Below, one piece after another: positions 37,715-49,154 of a DNA stretch of 64,000 bases. The DNA comes from Linyphia triangularis. Lineage: Eukaryota; Arthropoda; Arachnida; Araneae; Linyphiidae. A model generated the notes under the pieces. That model was given only the letters and a program-made list of their open reading frames with translations. It searched no databases and had not been told where the DNA came from. The stretch is taken from the NCBI GenBank assembly GCA_963978545.1, contig OZ021724.1:99493792-99557791 (forward strand). The letters run 5' to 3'. Every line of letters begins with the position of its first letter. Positions within the stretch are counted from its first letter, which is position 1. Both the position numbers and the translations under genes were made by a program.

Positions 37715-38510
37715 GACAGAAGCAGTATCTGCAACTGAGCTCAGCGTGAGAAATGGCTGCTTAACAACTTCATACAGCTGATGCTAACTTATTGAGTAAC
37801 TTAATAACTTTTTTAATGTTTCCGGTTCGGATACGACCATTAAACTTTACAATTATGTAAAACTAAGTAGTATCTGTAACTGAGATTAATTTGAAAAATG
37901 TCTGCTTAACAACTTCATACAGTTGATCATAACTTTTTGACTAACTTAATAACTTTTTCAATGTTTCCGTCGCGGATATGTCCACTAACCTTTACCATTA
38001 TGTAAAACAAAGTAGTACCTGCAACTGAGCTCAATGTGAAAAATGGCTGCTGAACAACTTCATATAGTTGATGCTAACTTATTGACTAATTTAATAACTT
38101 TTTCAATATTTCCGGGTCAGATACGACCATTGCACTTTACCATGATGTACAACAAAGTAGTATCTGCAACTGAGCACAATGTGAAAAATGGTTGATTAAC
38201 AACTTGATACAGTTGATGCTAACCTTATAGACTTACTTTTTAATATTTCTGACGCAGACATGACCATTAACCTTTACCATAATGTACAACAAAGTAGTAT
38301 CTACAACTGAGCTTAGTTTGAAAAATGGTTGCTTAACAACTTCATACTGCTGATGCTAACTTATTGACTTACTTAATAGGGTTTTTAATATTTACAGCTC
38401 AGATACGACCATTGCACTTTATTATGATGTGTAAAACAAAGTAATATCTGCAACTGAGCTCAATGTGAAAAATGGCTGCTTAACAACCTTTTACAGTTGA
38501 TGCTAACATA
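37715..38510 (+). repeat. ~143-bp minisatellite, about 5.5 units
   Basis: Each unit carries AGTAGTATCTGCAACTGAG, AAAAATGGCTGCTTAACAAC and GATGCTAACTTATTGA. Unit starts near 37722, 37868, 38012, 38157, 38297 and 38441. Units are diverged, so this is an old array. Confidence 0.85.
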
Positions 38511-38920
38511 TTGAATAACTTAATCACTTTTTTAATATTTCCGACGCAGAGCGAGAATTTGCAAATAATTGTATATAAGTATTTGTTAAATTATAATTTT
38601 ATTTTAGTTCAGCAATCACTTTTGATTATAGCTCTTTATCATTGTAAAAATTGTAAATAGTATCGGAAATGCAAGCTTTAAAGGAGTGGTAACAGAATAA
38701 TCTTGATATTACATATTGAATAACTTAATCACTTTTTTAATATTTTCGTCGCAGAATGAGAATTTGAAAATAATTGTATATAAGTATTTGTTAAATTATA
38801 GTTTTGTTTTAGTTCAGCAATCACTTTTGATTATAGCTCTTTATCATTGTAAAAATTGTAAATAGTATCGGAAATGCAAGCTTTAAAGGAGTGGTAACAG
38901 AATAATCTTGATATTTCTGG
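38511..38920 (+). repeat. 205-bp tandem duplication
   Basis: TTGAATAACTTAATCACTTT starts at 38511 and 38716, and the following 200 bases are nearly identical (AATTGTATATAAGTATTTG, GCAAGCTTTAAAGGAGTGG). Its first bases overlap the end of the 143-bp array. Confidence 0.88.
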
Positions 38921-38934
38921 AATTTTTTAGAATA

Positions 38935-39010
38935 TCAGCAACCTATAAAAATCTCGAGTGAGAATTTATCAGGGTCAGTCTAGTTCAGTTCTGACACTGG
39001 ATGTTTTCGA
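38935..39010 (+). promoter_or_regulatory. TATA plus initiator-like segment
   Basis: CCTATAAAAATCTCG (near 38941) is followed about 35 bases on by TCAGTCTAG and TCAGTTCTG, a spacing seen in arthropod core promoters and LTRs. No coding sequence follows. It could be part of an old LTR. Confidence 0.3.
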
Positions 39011-39017
39011 ATTGAAC

Positions 39018-39224
39018 TACACTGTTAAAAAAAATTGTCCACCATGCACCAAAATTTGGTTCCCATTTAGCTGCCACCAACATTTGGTGCTTAGTTTCGC
39101 GATTTAATGGTGCTTACGGTCCGAGGTTGCACCATTAAATCGTGAAACTAAGCACCAAATGTTGGTGGCAGCTAAATGGGAACCAATTTTTGGTGCAAGG
39201 CGGAAGAAAATTTTTAACAGTGTA
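39018..39224. mobile_element. 203-bp near-perfect palindromic MITE with TA flanks
   Basis: Left end TACACTGTTAAA, right end TTTAACAGTGTA. Both arms carry TTGGTGCTTAG... in inverse, including CACCAACATTTGGTGC and its partner. The arms meet near 39117. Small and highly symmetrical. Confidence 0.82.
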
Positions 39225-40613
39225 CTGTTGATACAGTTTTGGATATTTCCGAGTTACAGGAAGCTTGTGTTTTCGCTGATGTTGAGTTCGAGATTATCTG
39301 GAAGCATTTGAGCTTGAATGTATTTTGCTGCCGATAAAAGAATTGCAAATTCCTTTGTGAAGAGTAAAGAAATTAAGTTTTGTAGTCCTGAGAGAAGAAA
39401 ATTAGCAGCAATATTTTGTTCAAATCTTGATTTTTCAAAGACTATAGCTAAATTTTTTACCGAAGTATTTAATAATAACTATGTATTAATTTTTCGTTCA
39501 AAAGGAATAATTTGAAACCCATATCATACTTATATCTTCCTGTGAGTTTTCTTCCATTTGATTTCCAAATTTTAACCACCAAGAAGGCTGCAAGTGTACT
39601 CGTTTAACCTTCTCTGCCTGGACTTATACAAATATGTACAATATTAGGCATACATTTGAATTGAACTCGATTTAAATGTACAAACCAAATTGATTTCCGT
39701 TCCTGAAATTACGATTCCAAAGCACTCAATACCAGAACACTCCAAAGTAAATAAACTTTCTTTAACTATCGACTGCTTTTCCAATAGTCATTAGTTAGGT
39801 TTTCCATAAAAAAAACCCAAACAAAACCTACTTTCCCCACAGAAACGTCCACAGAACTTTGATATAACCATTTAATCGTTCTACTAGCACACCTATCTAT
39901 TTACATTATAATAATTTTATGTTGAGCTGCCACTTATTCAATCTTTTAGGCTACATTAGAAAACGAACGGACGAAGCAGTTTTCGAATGCCACTTCTTCA
40001 AAATTGCGTTCTTTTGTCGCGACGTTGCTGGCACTTTAATCGATAATCTAATTCCGTATATCTAATAAAAGTATTTACAACGATGTATTTACTACCGGGT
40101 GGGACTAGCAACGCTTTGGGAAGCTACTCTTTCCGAAGCCCCCCTCCCCCCCACACACTTTAATGTCTTTTTAATGGATATAAAATTGAAAATATTCAAA
40201 TGGGGGTGCGGTAGAACGTTTATTACAATGCAAATCCCCGAATCGTCTTTTCTTTTGAATTCTTTTTATACTGATTGTTTTTATTTTTTTGTCTTACCTT
40301 AATCGTTTTACTTAGAAAAAAGGAATAAAAAAAAAAAAGTTTTTTTTTTTGAGGGGGTGGGGGCAATTTATCGTTTAGAAGTCTTCTTTTAGTAGATGAA
40401 GTAAAGATCCTTGTTTGAAATGTCTGTGTCTTGCTTATCTGCCTGGATCTAGCTTATTGCTGAATAAGCTCATGTATAACATACAATATGCTTTTTAAAT
40501 TTTTTTTTTTAATTTAACAAGCTAAAAATTAAAAGTATTTATAATTTATTTATATATTATATAAAATGCAATATTTTTAATTTATTTTTTGACATATTCA
40601 ATAATAACATAAT
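39225..40613. other. No gene supported
   Basis: AT-rich. A 65-codon frame (39318-39515) and a 67-codon frame (40099-40302) lack recognisable content. Homopolymer runs near 40330-40365. Confidence 0.4.
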
Positions 40614-40626
40614 TGCTATGATTATT

Positions 40627-40805
40627 GGTTGGTTGTTTTTAGATTATTTGGCGCCGTCAGCAACACGATGGCTATAATGCGCCGAAACATTCGTCATTAT
40701 ATAAGCCAACATACTTTTACAAACACCCATGCCTAACACGGGACTCGAACCCGCAACCACGTGGTCTAGAAACTAGCACGCTAACCACTATACCGTTTGG
40801 TCGGC
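40627..40805 (-). mobile_element. tRNA-derived SINE (type 1) with 13-bp target duplication
   Basis: Flanked by TGCTATGATTATT at 40614-40626 and 40806-40818. On the minus strand the head has an A-box-like TAGTGGTTAGCGTGCTAG and a B-box GGTTCGAGTCC (about 40735-40805). The body has GAATGTTTCGGCGCATTATAG, and the end is rich in AACCAACC. A sister copy is at 56059. Confidence 0.9.
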
Positions 40806-40818
40806 TGCTATGATTATT

Positions 40819-41268
40819 ACTCTGATAATTTTTTTTTTTTGATTTCATATATACTTTATGTAATAAGCCTATATTCGAGATTTAAATCTTTAAAATTATT
40901 GTATGGCAACCTTTGGTTATACACACATTTACATAAATTTTATACCAAATGCAAATAAACTCTCTATTTCAAACAGTTATCCCCCCCCCCCCTTCTCTTT
41001 TTTACTTAATATACCTTTAAAATTATAATTAAATAAATAACGTATTTTGCGTATACAAATATTGCCATTTTCATAACGTAGCACACCACACATAAAATAT
41101 TTATTTTTTCTAATTTAAGAAATATTTTAGGCACTCTAAATAGATCTTGTGTGTTTAAATTATCATGGAAAAAAATAGTTTGAAATATACAATAGAATTT
41201 GAGAAAAGTGTACTTAATCAAAAGTTGCCATATTATAATTTTAAAATTCTAAGTCTCAAATAAAGGCT
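40819..41268. other. AT-rich spacer, no gene supported
   Basis: C-run at 40981-40992; nothing else recognisable. Confidence 0.4.
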
Positions 41269-43363
41269 TCTCTATATATATAAGGCAAAGCCCTCACTCA
41301 CTGATTCACTGACTCACTGACTCACTCATCACTAATTCTCCCACTTCCCACATAGTCACAACTCTGAAAATCGGCACAAATATCAACAATGGTAAACATA
41401 GAAAAAGTAAACTATTCCGATCTCGATTAACCCACTTTAAGGGGTCGAAAAGGGGTTAAACGTTCCAAACGGGGGACATTCGAAAATCCTACTTCCCACA
41501 TAGTCACAACTCTGAAAATCGGCACAAATATCAACAATGGTAAAAATAGAAAAAGTAAAACTATTCCGATCTCAATTAACCCACTTTAAGGGGTCGAAAA
41601 GGGGTTAAACGTTCCAAACGGGGGACATTCGAAAATCCTACTTCCCACATAGTCACAACTCTGAAAATCGGCACAAATATCAACAATGGTAAAAATAGAA
41701 AAAGTAAAACTATTCCGATCTCGATTAACACACTTTAAGGGGTCGAAAAGGGGTTAAACGTTCCAAACGGGGGACATTCGAAAATCCTACTTCCCACATA
41801 GTCACAACTCTGAAAATCGGCACAAATATCAACAATGGTAAAAATAGAAAAAGTAAACTATTCCGATCTCGATTAACACACTTTAAGGGGTCGAAAAGGG
41901 GTTAAACGTTCCAAACGGGGGACATTCGAAAATCCTACTTCCCACATAGTCACAACTCTGAAAATCGGCACAAATATCAACAATGGTAAAAATAGAAAAA
42001 GTAAACTATTCCGATCTCGATTAACACACTTTAAGGGGTCGAAAAGGGGTTAAACGTTCCAAACGGGGGGACATTCGAAAATCCTACTTCCCACATAGTC
42101 ACAACTCTGAAAATCGGCACAAATATCAACAATGGTAAAAATAGAAAAAGTAAACTATTCCGATCTCGATTAACACACTTTAAGGGGTCGAAAAGGGGTT
42201 AAACGTTCCAAACGGGGGACATTCGAAAATTCTACTTCCCACATAGTCACAACTCTGAAAATCGGCACAAATATCAACAATGGTAAAAATAGAAAAAGTA
42301 AACTATTCCGATCTCGATTAACACACTTTAAGGGGTCGAAAAGGGGTTAAACGTTCCAAACGGGGGACATTCGAAAATCCTACTTCCCACATAGTCACAA
42401 CTCTGAAAATCGGCACAAATATCAACAATGGTAAAAATAGAAAAAGTAAACTATTCCGATCTCGATTAACACACTTTAAGGGGTCGAAAAGGGGTTAAAC
42501 GTTCCAAACGGGGGGACATTCGAAAATCCTACTTCCCACATAGTCACAACTCTGAAAATCGGCACAAATATCAACAATGGTAAAAATAGAAAAAGTAAAC
42601 TATTCCGATCTCGATTAACCCACTTTAAGGGGTCGAAAAGGGGTTAAACGTTCCAAACGAGCGATATATTCGAATGTCCTACTTCTCATATTTTCACAAT
42701 TCTGAAAACTGGTGTGAATATCAATAAAGACAAACGCAGAAAAAGTAAACTATTCCGATCTCCGGTGGATCAAGGGGTGGAAAAGGGGTTAAACGTTCCA
42801 AACGAGGAATATTCGAATGTACCACTTCCCATATGGTCACAACTCGGAAATTTGGTACAAATGTCAAAAAAGATTAAACATAGAAAAAGTAAGCTATTCT
42901 GTTCTCGATTAACCAACTTTAAGGGGTCGAAAAGGGGTTAAATGTTCCAAACGAGGGATATCCGAATGTTCCTCTTCCAATGTAGTCATTTTTCTGATAT
43001 TTTTTTGCAAATGTTAAAAAAATAAATCATTCCAATATCGATTAACGAATTTTTAAGGGATGAAAAGACGACGCAACATTGAAACTATACGAGGATTAAC
43101 TTAATGTCTAATTAACTTAATTCCAATACAGCTACTACTTTGAAATTTAGAACTAAGAGCAAACATAAACACAATAAACTATTCCAGTTTACTATTCACA
43201 ATTATAAATTTCGTTTAAAATGTCAACAAAGGAAAGTTCCTATTTTGATAAATCAATTTGTCGGGATCGAAAAGGGAGCAAACGTCTGAAGTGTAGAATA
43301 CGTGAATGTCTTTTGATCGCTAAAATGCTAATGGTAAAATTTCGTAGCGCAGCACGGGTCTAG
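41269..43363 (+). mobile_element. Helitron family 3 carrying a minisatellite
   Basis: The 5' end is TCTCTATATATATAAGGC and the 3' end GCAGCACGGGTCTAG followed by T. Fragments of the same family lie at 33365-33877 and (minus) 55868-56480. Most of its length is the 148-bp tandem array. The base before the 5' end is not A, so the exact 5' boundary is uncertain. No Rep/helicase coding. Confidence 0.7.
41351..43000 (+). repeat. 148-149-bp tandem repeat, about 9 close units plus degenerate ones
   Basis: CATAGTCACAACTCTGAAAA starts at 41351, 41499, 41648, 41797, 41945, 42094, 42242, 42390 and 42539. Units are almost identical (AAGGGGTCGAAAAGGGG, AACGTTCCAAACGGGGG). Three or four diverged units follow to about 43000. 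The near-identity says the amplification is recent relative to the host Helitron, whose single-copy relatives are diverged. Confidence 0.95.
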
Positions 43364-43490
43364 TATTGCATAAAGTATATTCAAAATAAAACAAAATTTG
43401 GAAGTGTAATATACATAACAAATATGTTATTATTAACTATGTCAAAAATTAATTTAAAAATATTGCATTGTAAATAATTTAGGGAACTGT

Positions 43491-44226
43491 TTAAGGTGTA
43501 TGTATACCTTAGAACATTTTTTTTTTTAATTCTGAATTTAAAAACTCAATTCTTTTTTCATTACTTAGAAAGTATATGATTAAAATCCTTTCATAAAAAA
43601 AATTCAAATTTCGGCAATTGTTAATTTGTTAATTAAGTTTTAATTAGATAATTGGTACCTTTTTCAAACAATGATATATCAAATTCTAATTTACTTAGAA
43701 ACGCAATTCTACATGGAAACCATTCGAAATATTATTCTTAATGTTTTAAATCTCAATTAAATCTCTTATATAGAATAGGTTTTTTTTAACAATTAATTTT
43801 GTATGAAAACATGAAAAAAATCAATATTTTCAATGAATTTTAAGTTTTAAAAATCCCGAAAAACTCAATTTCTCAACCAATTTTTATAATTGAGTTTCAA
43901 AAAATCTAGTACATTATGTAGATTACTATAATATAAAAAAAAATTATTATTCAACATTTTGTTCTTGATTTATAATTGTTTGAATAAAGCGTGACATAAT
44001 AAAAATACAGTTAGTCAGAAAACCGGTTTAAAGTTTTAAAAACGTGGTATCTAACAGGGAAAGTACCTACCTATAAATAATTGTAGCATAAAAACTATTA
44101 AGGATATTTTCAAAAGTTTAGTATTGTTTGAAAGCTTAAGTATCAGAAAATATTATGATATAATAAAAAAAAAAAATGAATATTCTTATCGATTTCCGTG
44201 AATAGTAGGGTATACGTACACCTTAA
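43491..44226. mobile_element. TTAA-MITE, copy 3
   Basis: TTAA at both ends; TTAAGGTGTATGTATACC and GGTATACGTACACCTTAA are inverted. Interior shares GAAAACCGGTTTAAAGTTTT with copies 2 and 5. Confidence 0.8.
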
Positions 44227-44671
44227 GTTGAATGTAAATATGGCTGATTTGCTTGTAAAGGGCTCTTGTCTCCCCTTAAAAAGCTTGCCATCACACAATC
44301 GATCTGAAACTTTGCAGATAAACTAGTTGCCAATGACAATTCCCTTTGGTTAATTTTGTTGGCTGTCACTGAAAATCTACTTTTAAACATACTTCGGTTC
44401 TCGTTTCGGATTCTTTTCTTATTTTTTAAAAAATGAAAAAGAATTTTAATGTTTTTTTTTTTTTTTTTTTTTTTTTTGTGAAATATTGTTCTTTTATATA
44501 AACTTAAATAAGAGGCTTCTATTTTTTTTTTTATTTAAAAATAACATAATAATGACAAAACAAAAAAAAAAAAAAAGTTTAGACGGTTAAGTGTTTCCTT
44601 AAATCGTGTGTAAATTGATTCACTGAACAGACAGTACATCGAAGGAAAAACTCGTTTTACAGCCAACTTCC
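44227..44671. repeat. G-family fragment and homopolymers
   Basis: 44262-44400 matches G (GCCATCACACAATCGATCTG, GGCTGTCACTGAAAA). The rest is poly-T and poly-A (44452-44477, 44561-44575) with no gene. Confidence 0.5.
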
Positions 44672-45343
44672 TTAAGGTGTACGTATAGGTTTCAAAATTT
44701 TTTTTTTAATTTTCAATTTAAAAATTAGACCTTTGCACCTAGAAAAGTACATTATTTGTTAAACGGTTTCCAATAATTTTTTTTTTAAATTTCTTCAATT
44801 TTAATAATTAATTAACATTTAATCAACTAATTAAGCTAATTTCGAACGGTAATGACAAAAATTCTAATTAACCCACAGATAAAATTTTGGTGTTAAATAA
44901 TGTGGAATACCCTGTTCTATGTTTTGACCCTACTAACAGAATTTTACAGTGTGTATATTTTGTGATATCTTGCTTTAACTGAATCTATTAGAAAAATCCA
45001 AGTTTTTTTATACAGAATCTTATCTTTAAAATTCAATTAAAAAAATATTTATTTACAAATCACTTAGTATTTAGGGTCAAAACATTCAGCAATGTATGCA
45101 GATTGAATGAAATGCAAAAGAGAAAAAACTACAATCTGAGAATAACTTTTAAAAAAGTATTTTTTAAATAAAAAACTGTTTATTATTATACAAATTATTA
45201 TATATTTTCTTTTTTGTATGCTCCTCCATCATAGGGTGTCCTTCTTTTGTGTTGTTTTTATTTTGCTTTTGTTTTTTACGGCCTTACAAATCTTCCTCGA
45301 TTTTTGCGAGTTATGCTATTTGAAGCCTATACGTATACCTTAA
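44672..45343. mobile_element. TTAA-MITE, copy 4
   Basis: TTAAGGTGTACGTATAGG at the left and CCTATACGTATACCTTAA at the right, with TTAA duplicated. Very similar to copy 1 throughout (TTAGACCTTTGCACCT, GTGTTGTTTTTATTTTGC). The TIRs are more intact than in copy 1. Confidence 0.85.
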
Positions 45344-45479
45344 ATGTGGTTTGTATATTTTCGAAAGAAGTAATGTCTGATCCTTTTTAATTAATTATTC
45401 TAAATTAAGATTACTCATTACTTCAGACTTAAAGTTGCGCATTAAAAGTTGAATAACCTTTCAACTAGTTGATAAATTA

Positions 45480-46085
45480 ATTTATTAAAACATCGTTATT
45501 ATTTCAAAATAATATAACCCATAAAAACAAAGTTTAATAAAAATAATTTATAAGCATTGCCAATTTATATATTCATTAACAAAGCGCCGTTTCTGTTGTC
45601 AGCGTATGCTTGGTGTTGGCATCTAATTTTAAATATTAAAAACATCTCTATCAGATATGTATGCTGTTACCTACATCAAAAAATTTATCCTTTAAAAATG
45701 AATGTGATTTTATGCATTCACATCCAAATATCTTTTATTTATTCCTTATAAAAAATTATTATTTATTGATTAAAACAATTTTGGTAACAGAAAATAGTGT
45801 CTTCAATGATTGGTTAAATGTTATTTCAGGGCGACAGCGTGATTGCAAGTTTTTTTTTATTAGTATTCCGTAAAAGAGACCTGTTAGTGACAGTGAGAGT
45901 CCCCAAAATTTGGTAGAATGCATTGTAATTGACTTTAAATCTATCTGCCAAGTTTCAGCTCGATTGGATGATGGCAAGAGGGTTTATTAGGTCTCCGTAG
46001 ATTTGCAGGCATTTGACATACAACCAATCCCCTCACCCCCGTACCCACACACAATAGAAGTTGAAATATAAAGGATTTATAAAGC
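45480..46085 (+). repeat. G-family unit
   Basis: Runs from AATATAACCCATAAAAACAA to AATATAAAGGATTT. It has GCGCCGTTTCTGTTGTCAGC, AAATATTAAAAACATCTCTA and GATTGGATGATGGCAAG. Two short frames (45557-45873) are by-products; the same frames decay in sister copies. Confidence 0.6.
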
Positions 46086-46249
46086 TTGATTTTAAGTTTC
46101 CTGTGGAGTTTGTTTTATTAGCCGTATTAGGGACATGGTCCAATAAGACTAATTAAAGTCATTTGGCTTACTTTAGGATTTTACCCTTTTTTAAATGAAT
46201 AATGATAATATATCGTGTGACTTATAATTAACAGTCAATTTAAAAGAAT

Positions 46250-46735
46250 TCCGTGTTTGGAGAGTATTTCTTTAAAGCTACCAGAATGAGCAATTCCAAA
46301 TTTTTTTTTATAAACGAATGAAATTAGTTTATATTTATGAAGAATTTCTTTCTGATTCCAAATAATCAAACAAAAGTTATTTAAAAAAAATCAGTTATTT
46401 AAATATTAAAAAAAGAAAACGCCCTAAAATCTCGTCCAATCGCAGTCCGATCAAAATGATCTTCAATAGCTGTGACGTCAAAACTTCCTTCTGTTTCTCT
46501 GGTTAATGAATGGTTCCGTTATATAGTTAAGAATTGTCTGAAAGTATATCGCCAAAATCATCACTTTGGCGGAGTTTTTCTTTTTAAAGAGTTACAAAAG
46601 AATTATTGCCTAAAATATCGCCAACCTGGCCATATTTTCTAAATGAATGTTGAAAATATAAAATCGGTAAATGACACAAATTGACATCAGTATTATAGTG
46701 TAATTGAAAGCTGTGCGATGTTCTACACCCCTAGT
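46250..46735. repeat. Mixed repeat fragments
   Basis: 46250-46500 is a reversed, diverged piece of the element at 827-1366 (ATATTTATGAAGAATTTCTT, GCCCTAAAATC, TGTGACGTCA). From about 46530 the sequence matches the right end of the T family and finishes TTCTACACCCCTAGTTT. Confidence 0.5.
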
Positions 46736-47165
46736 TTCATTATGGGAATGACCTTACAAGAGATTTCAAACTTCAAATTCTGTAAGAGAGATCTCTTTAT
46801 TGTATATAAAAAAATGAAATAAAAAAATTTCCACCGAAAATTTGGGAAAAGAGCTTTTTGACAGGCGAGAAGTGTCGTTGAAGACGACGTTTTTGAAATT
46901 TCACGCAGATTGACAGAGTCTCGAAGAAATTGCTGAGAAACAGAGGTCAGGTAAAAAGCGTTTTGAATTTGATCTCTTCAAAATGTCTCCCCCCCCCCCT
47001 CCCTTCTCCAAAAAATGAAGGCATACTGTCAAGAAAAGTTTTAAGGTGATTTCGAATGAAATAAAAGGAAATGTAAAATTCTTGGATGTATTTTTTAAGG
47101 AATGACTAAATTGAAACAAGTTGGGATTGTGGCGGTCGCTGTCACCGAAAGAAAGCTTTTACACA
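46736..47165. other. No gene supported
   Basis: A 72-codon minus-strand frame (46901-47119) contains a Gly run from a C-homopolymer (46987-46995) and nothing recognisable. Confidence 0.4.
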
Positions 47166-47828
47166 TAGACTGAGAGGGGACTGCAATTTTTAGACCCCAT
47201 CGAACATCATTCTGATTTTTTTATAGAAATTAGAGAAAAGAGAGTAGATTACTAATCTATTGGTCTGCCGTGGCAAAAATGGCCGAAACTGGTCAAAAAT
47301 CGACTTTTAATAAGTTGAACTAAATCCAATTGCCAAATGAGCCATAACTTGCCAAATAATGAGCATTTTTTTTTTATTTGGTAACCCTCACTCTTTAATT
47401 ATCAATTAAGAAGGTTGTAGACGATTCAGATATCTGGCGACGGTCTACTTGCATCTATTAAAAGGGAGCCAAGTTTGGCAATAAATATTACGTCACGGAT
47501 GACGTAACTGATGTCACCAATTTGGCTTACTTTTAAAAGATACAATTTTTCCATGCCAGAGATCAGAAATCGTTTGCGCTTTTTCTCACTGAAAACCAAA
47601 ATGCAGGATTGCCAGACGAATAAGTTTGTTCTCTTTTTGGCAAGTTATGACATATTTGGCAATAGGATTTTAGTTCAACTCATTCTAAGTCGATTTTTGA
47701 TCAGTTTCGGCCATTTTTGCCACGGCCAGACGAGTGGATTTCTAATCTACTCACTTTTCTCCAATCTCTATAAAAAATTCAGAATGATGTTCGATGGGGT
47801 TCAAAAATTGCAGTCGTCTCTCGGACTA
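47166..47828. mobile_element. P1 palindromic MITE, copy 7
   Basis: TA on both sides, TAGACTGAGAGGGGACTGC to GTCTCTCGGACTA. The centre has TTACGTCACGGATGACGTAA. A 128-codon frame across the right arm also appears, shorter and broken, in other copies and is not a gene. Confidence 0.82.
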
Positions 47829-47959
47829 ACACGTTTCCTTAAATTGCAGTGGGTCCACGTATCAAGTATTTACAATTTAGCGACACTTAATGAGTGAAAA
47901 CTCTCCCAGTTAAGTTTGACCACATATGATTACAAAAACTTTGAATTTCGGATTTCTTT

Positions 47960-48675
47960 TAACTTTCAATTACCCATATGTTTACATACGGTATTGAAAG
48001 TATAGCATTCGGTCAAAAAATATAGATTTTTTGCAATTCCTCCACGTTTTGGAACATCCTGATTTCAAAAAATAATCTAGAAAAATGTTTGTCTGTGTGT
48101 CTTTGGTCAGCTCAACTCCCGAACAAATTGACCTACAATGTTCAAATTTGGTGTGCGGGATACTATTTGTCTTGGATCCTAACATTAAGGTTTTAGTCAT
48201 AATCGCTCATGCGCATAAGGTAGAATTCATTGAAAAAATCTTGTTTTTCAGCAATTGTTAAAAAAATGCTCTAATGATTTTGATTAAAATCGCTGAGCTA
48301 ATGCTTTTTAAGGTGTTCCAATTGTACCAACCTTCGAAATTCTCGTAGAAATGTTTCAAAACCTTAAAAAGTTGCAAAATGAGTGCCTTTAACACAGAGC
48401 CTTCTGTTCTTGAGCATCGCCCATCAACGATAGATTTTTTTCTGTCTCATGCACAAGAAAGGACAATCTATTGTCTATCGATTAACGCCGTTAATTTCGT
48501 TATTTCGGCGTATTTGTTTAGTCCATTTAAAAATTATTACCAAAAATATCGCCAAACTTGTCATTTTTATTTAAATCAGTGAACTTTTGAAACGGTAAAT
48601 AACATAATAAATTTTAACGTAATGACCAATATTATTGTATGATTGAAAGTTGCGCGATGTTCCACACATCATAGT
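47960..48675 (+). repeat. T-family repeat, uninterrupted copy
   Basis: From TTTCAATTACCCATATG to TTCCACACATCATAGTT. It serves as the empty-site reference for the Tc1 insertion at 12151 and the nests at 27931 and 29450. No coding capacity. Confidence 0.65.
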
Positions 48676-49154
48676 TAAAACTGTCGTAATATAGAAATGA
48701 TGTTACCATTGTCGGTAAGATTGGGGACAAATTTGAGGAGAAAACCTAATTAAACATTCGAGTTCCAATTTGATATCACTATTTGGAGCCATTATGTGAC
48801 TTTTAATAAAAATACGAAATATTCTTCGGATTAAACTAAAAGCACCACTAGCCGGTTAAATTTCGGTATGAGAATCCACATAAACGTTACCTTTAATTTG
48901 ACATATAGTACGCATAAGTTATATATGTAATCTTTATATTTTTGTCTGCGAATGTTAAATTCAAACGGACAGAGTTGTTGTATAACTTTTGCACTTATAC
49001 AACAACGTAGCGTGGAAGCTAAACTGAAACTATAGAATTTAAGGTCTTTTCTACATCTCTCAGTTTTTATTTATTTTGGTACATGCGTAAAATATAATTG
49101 ATAAATATAAATTGTGCCTCATTTTTAAATATTTTATAAATTCGTCAGAGGAAG
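48676..49154. other. No gene supported
   Basis: A small hairpin (GTTGTTGTATAAC / TTATACAACAAC, about 48975-49008) is the only structure seen. Confidence 0.4.

Noticed and set aside
40700..40805. Possible tRNA gene on the minus strand
   Set aside because: A- and B-boxes are present, but the sequence continues into a SINE body with a 13-bp target duplication, and a sister copy exists.
41351..43000. CRISPR-like regular repeats
   Set aside because: The 148-bp units are head-to-tail with no unique spacers, in a eukaryotic Helitron.
47511..47897. A 128-codon open frame
   Set aside because: It lies mostly in the right arm of a P1 MITE and runs into the flank; related frames in other P1 copies are broken at different places.
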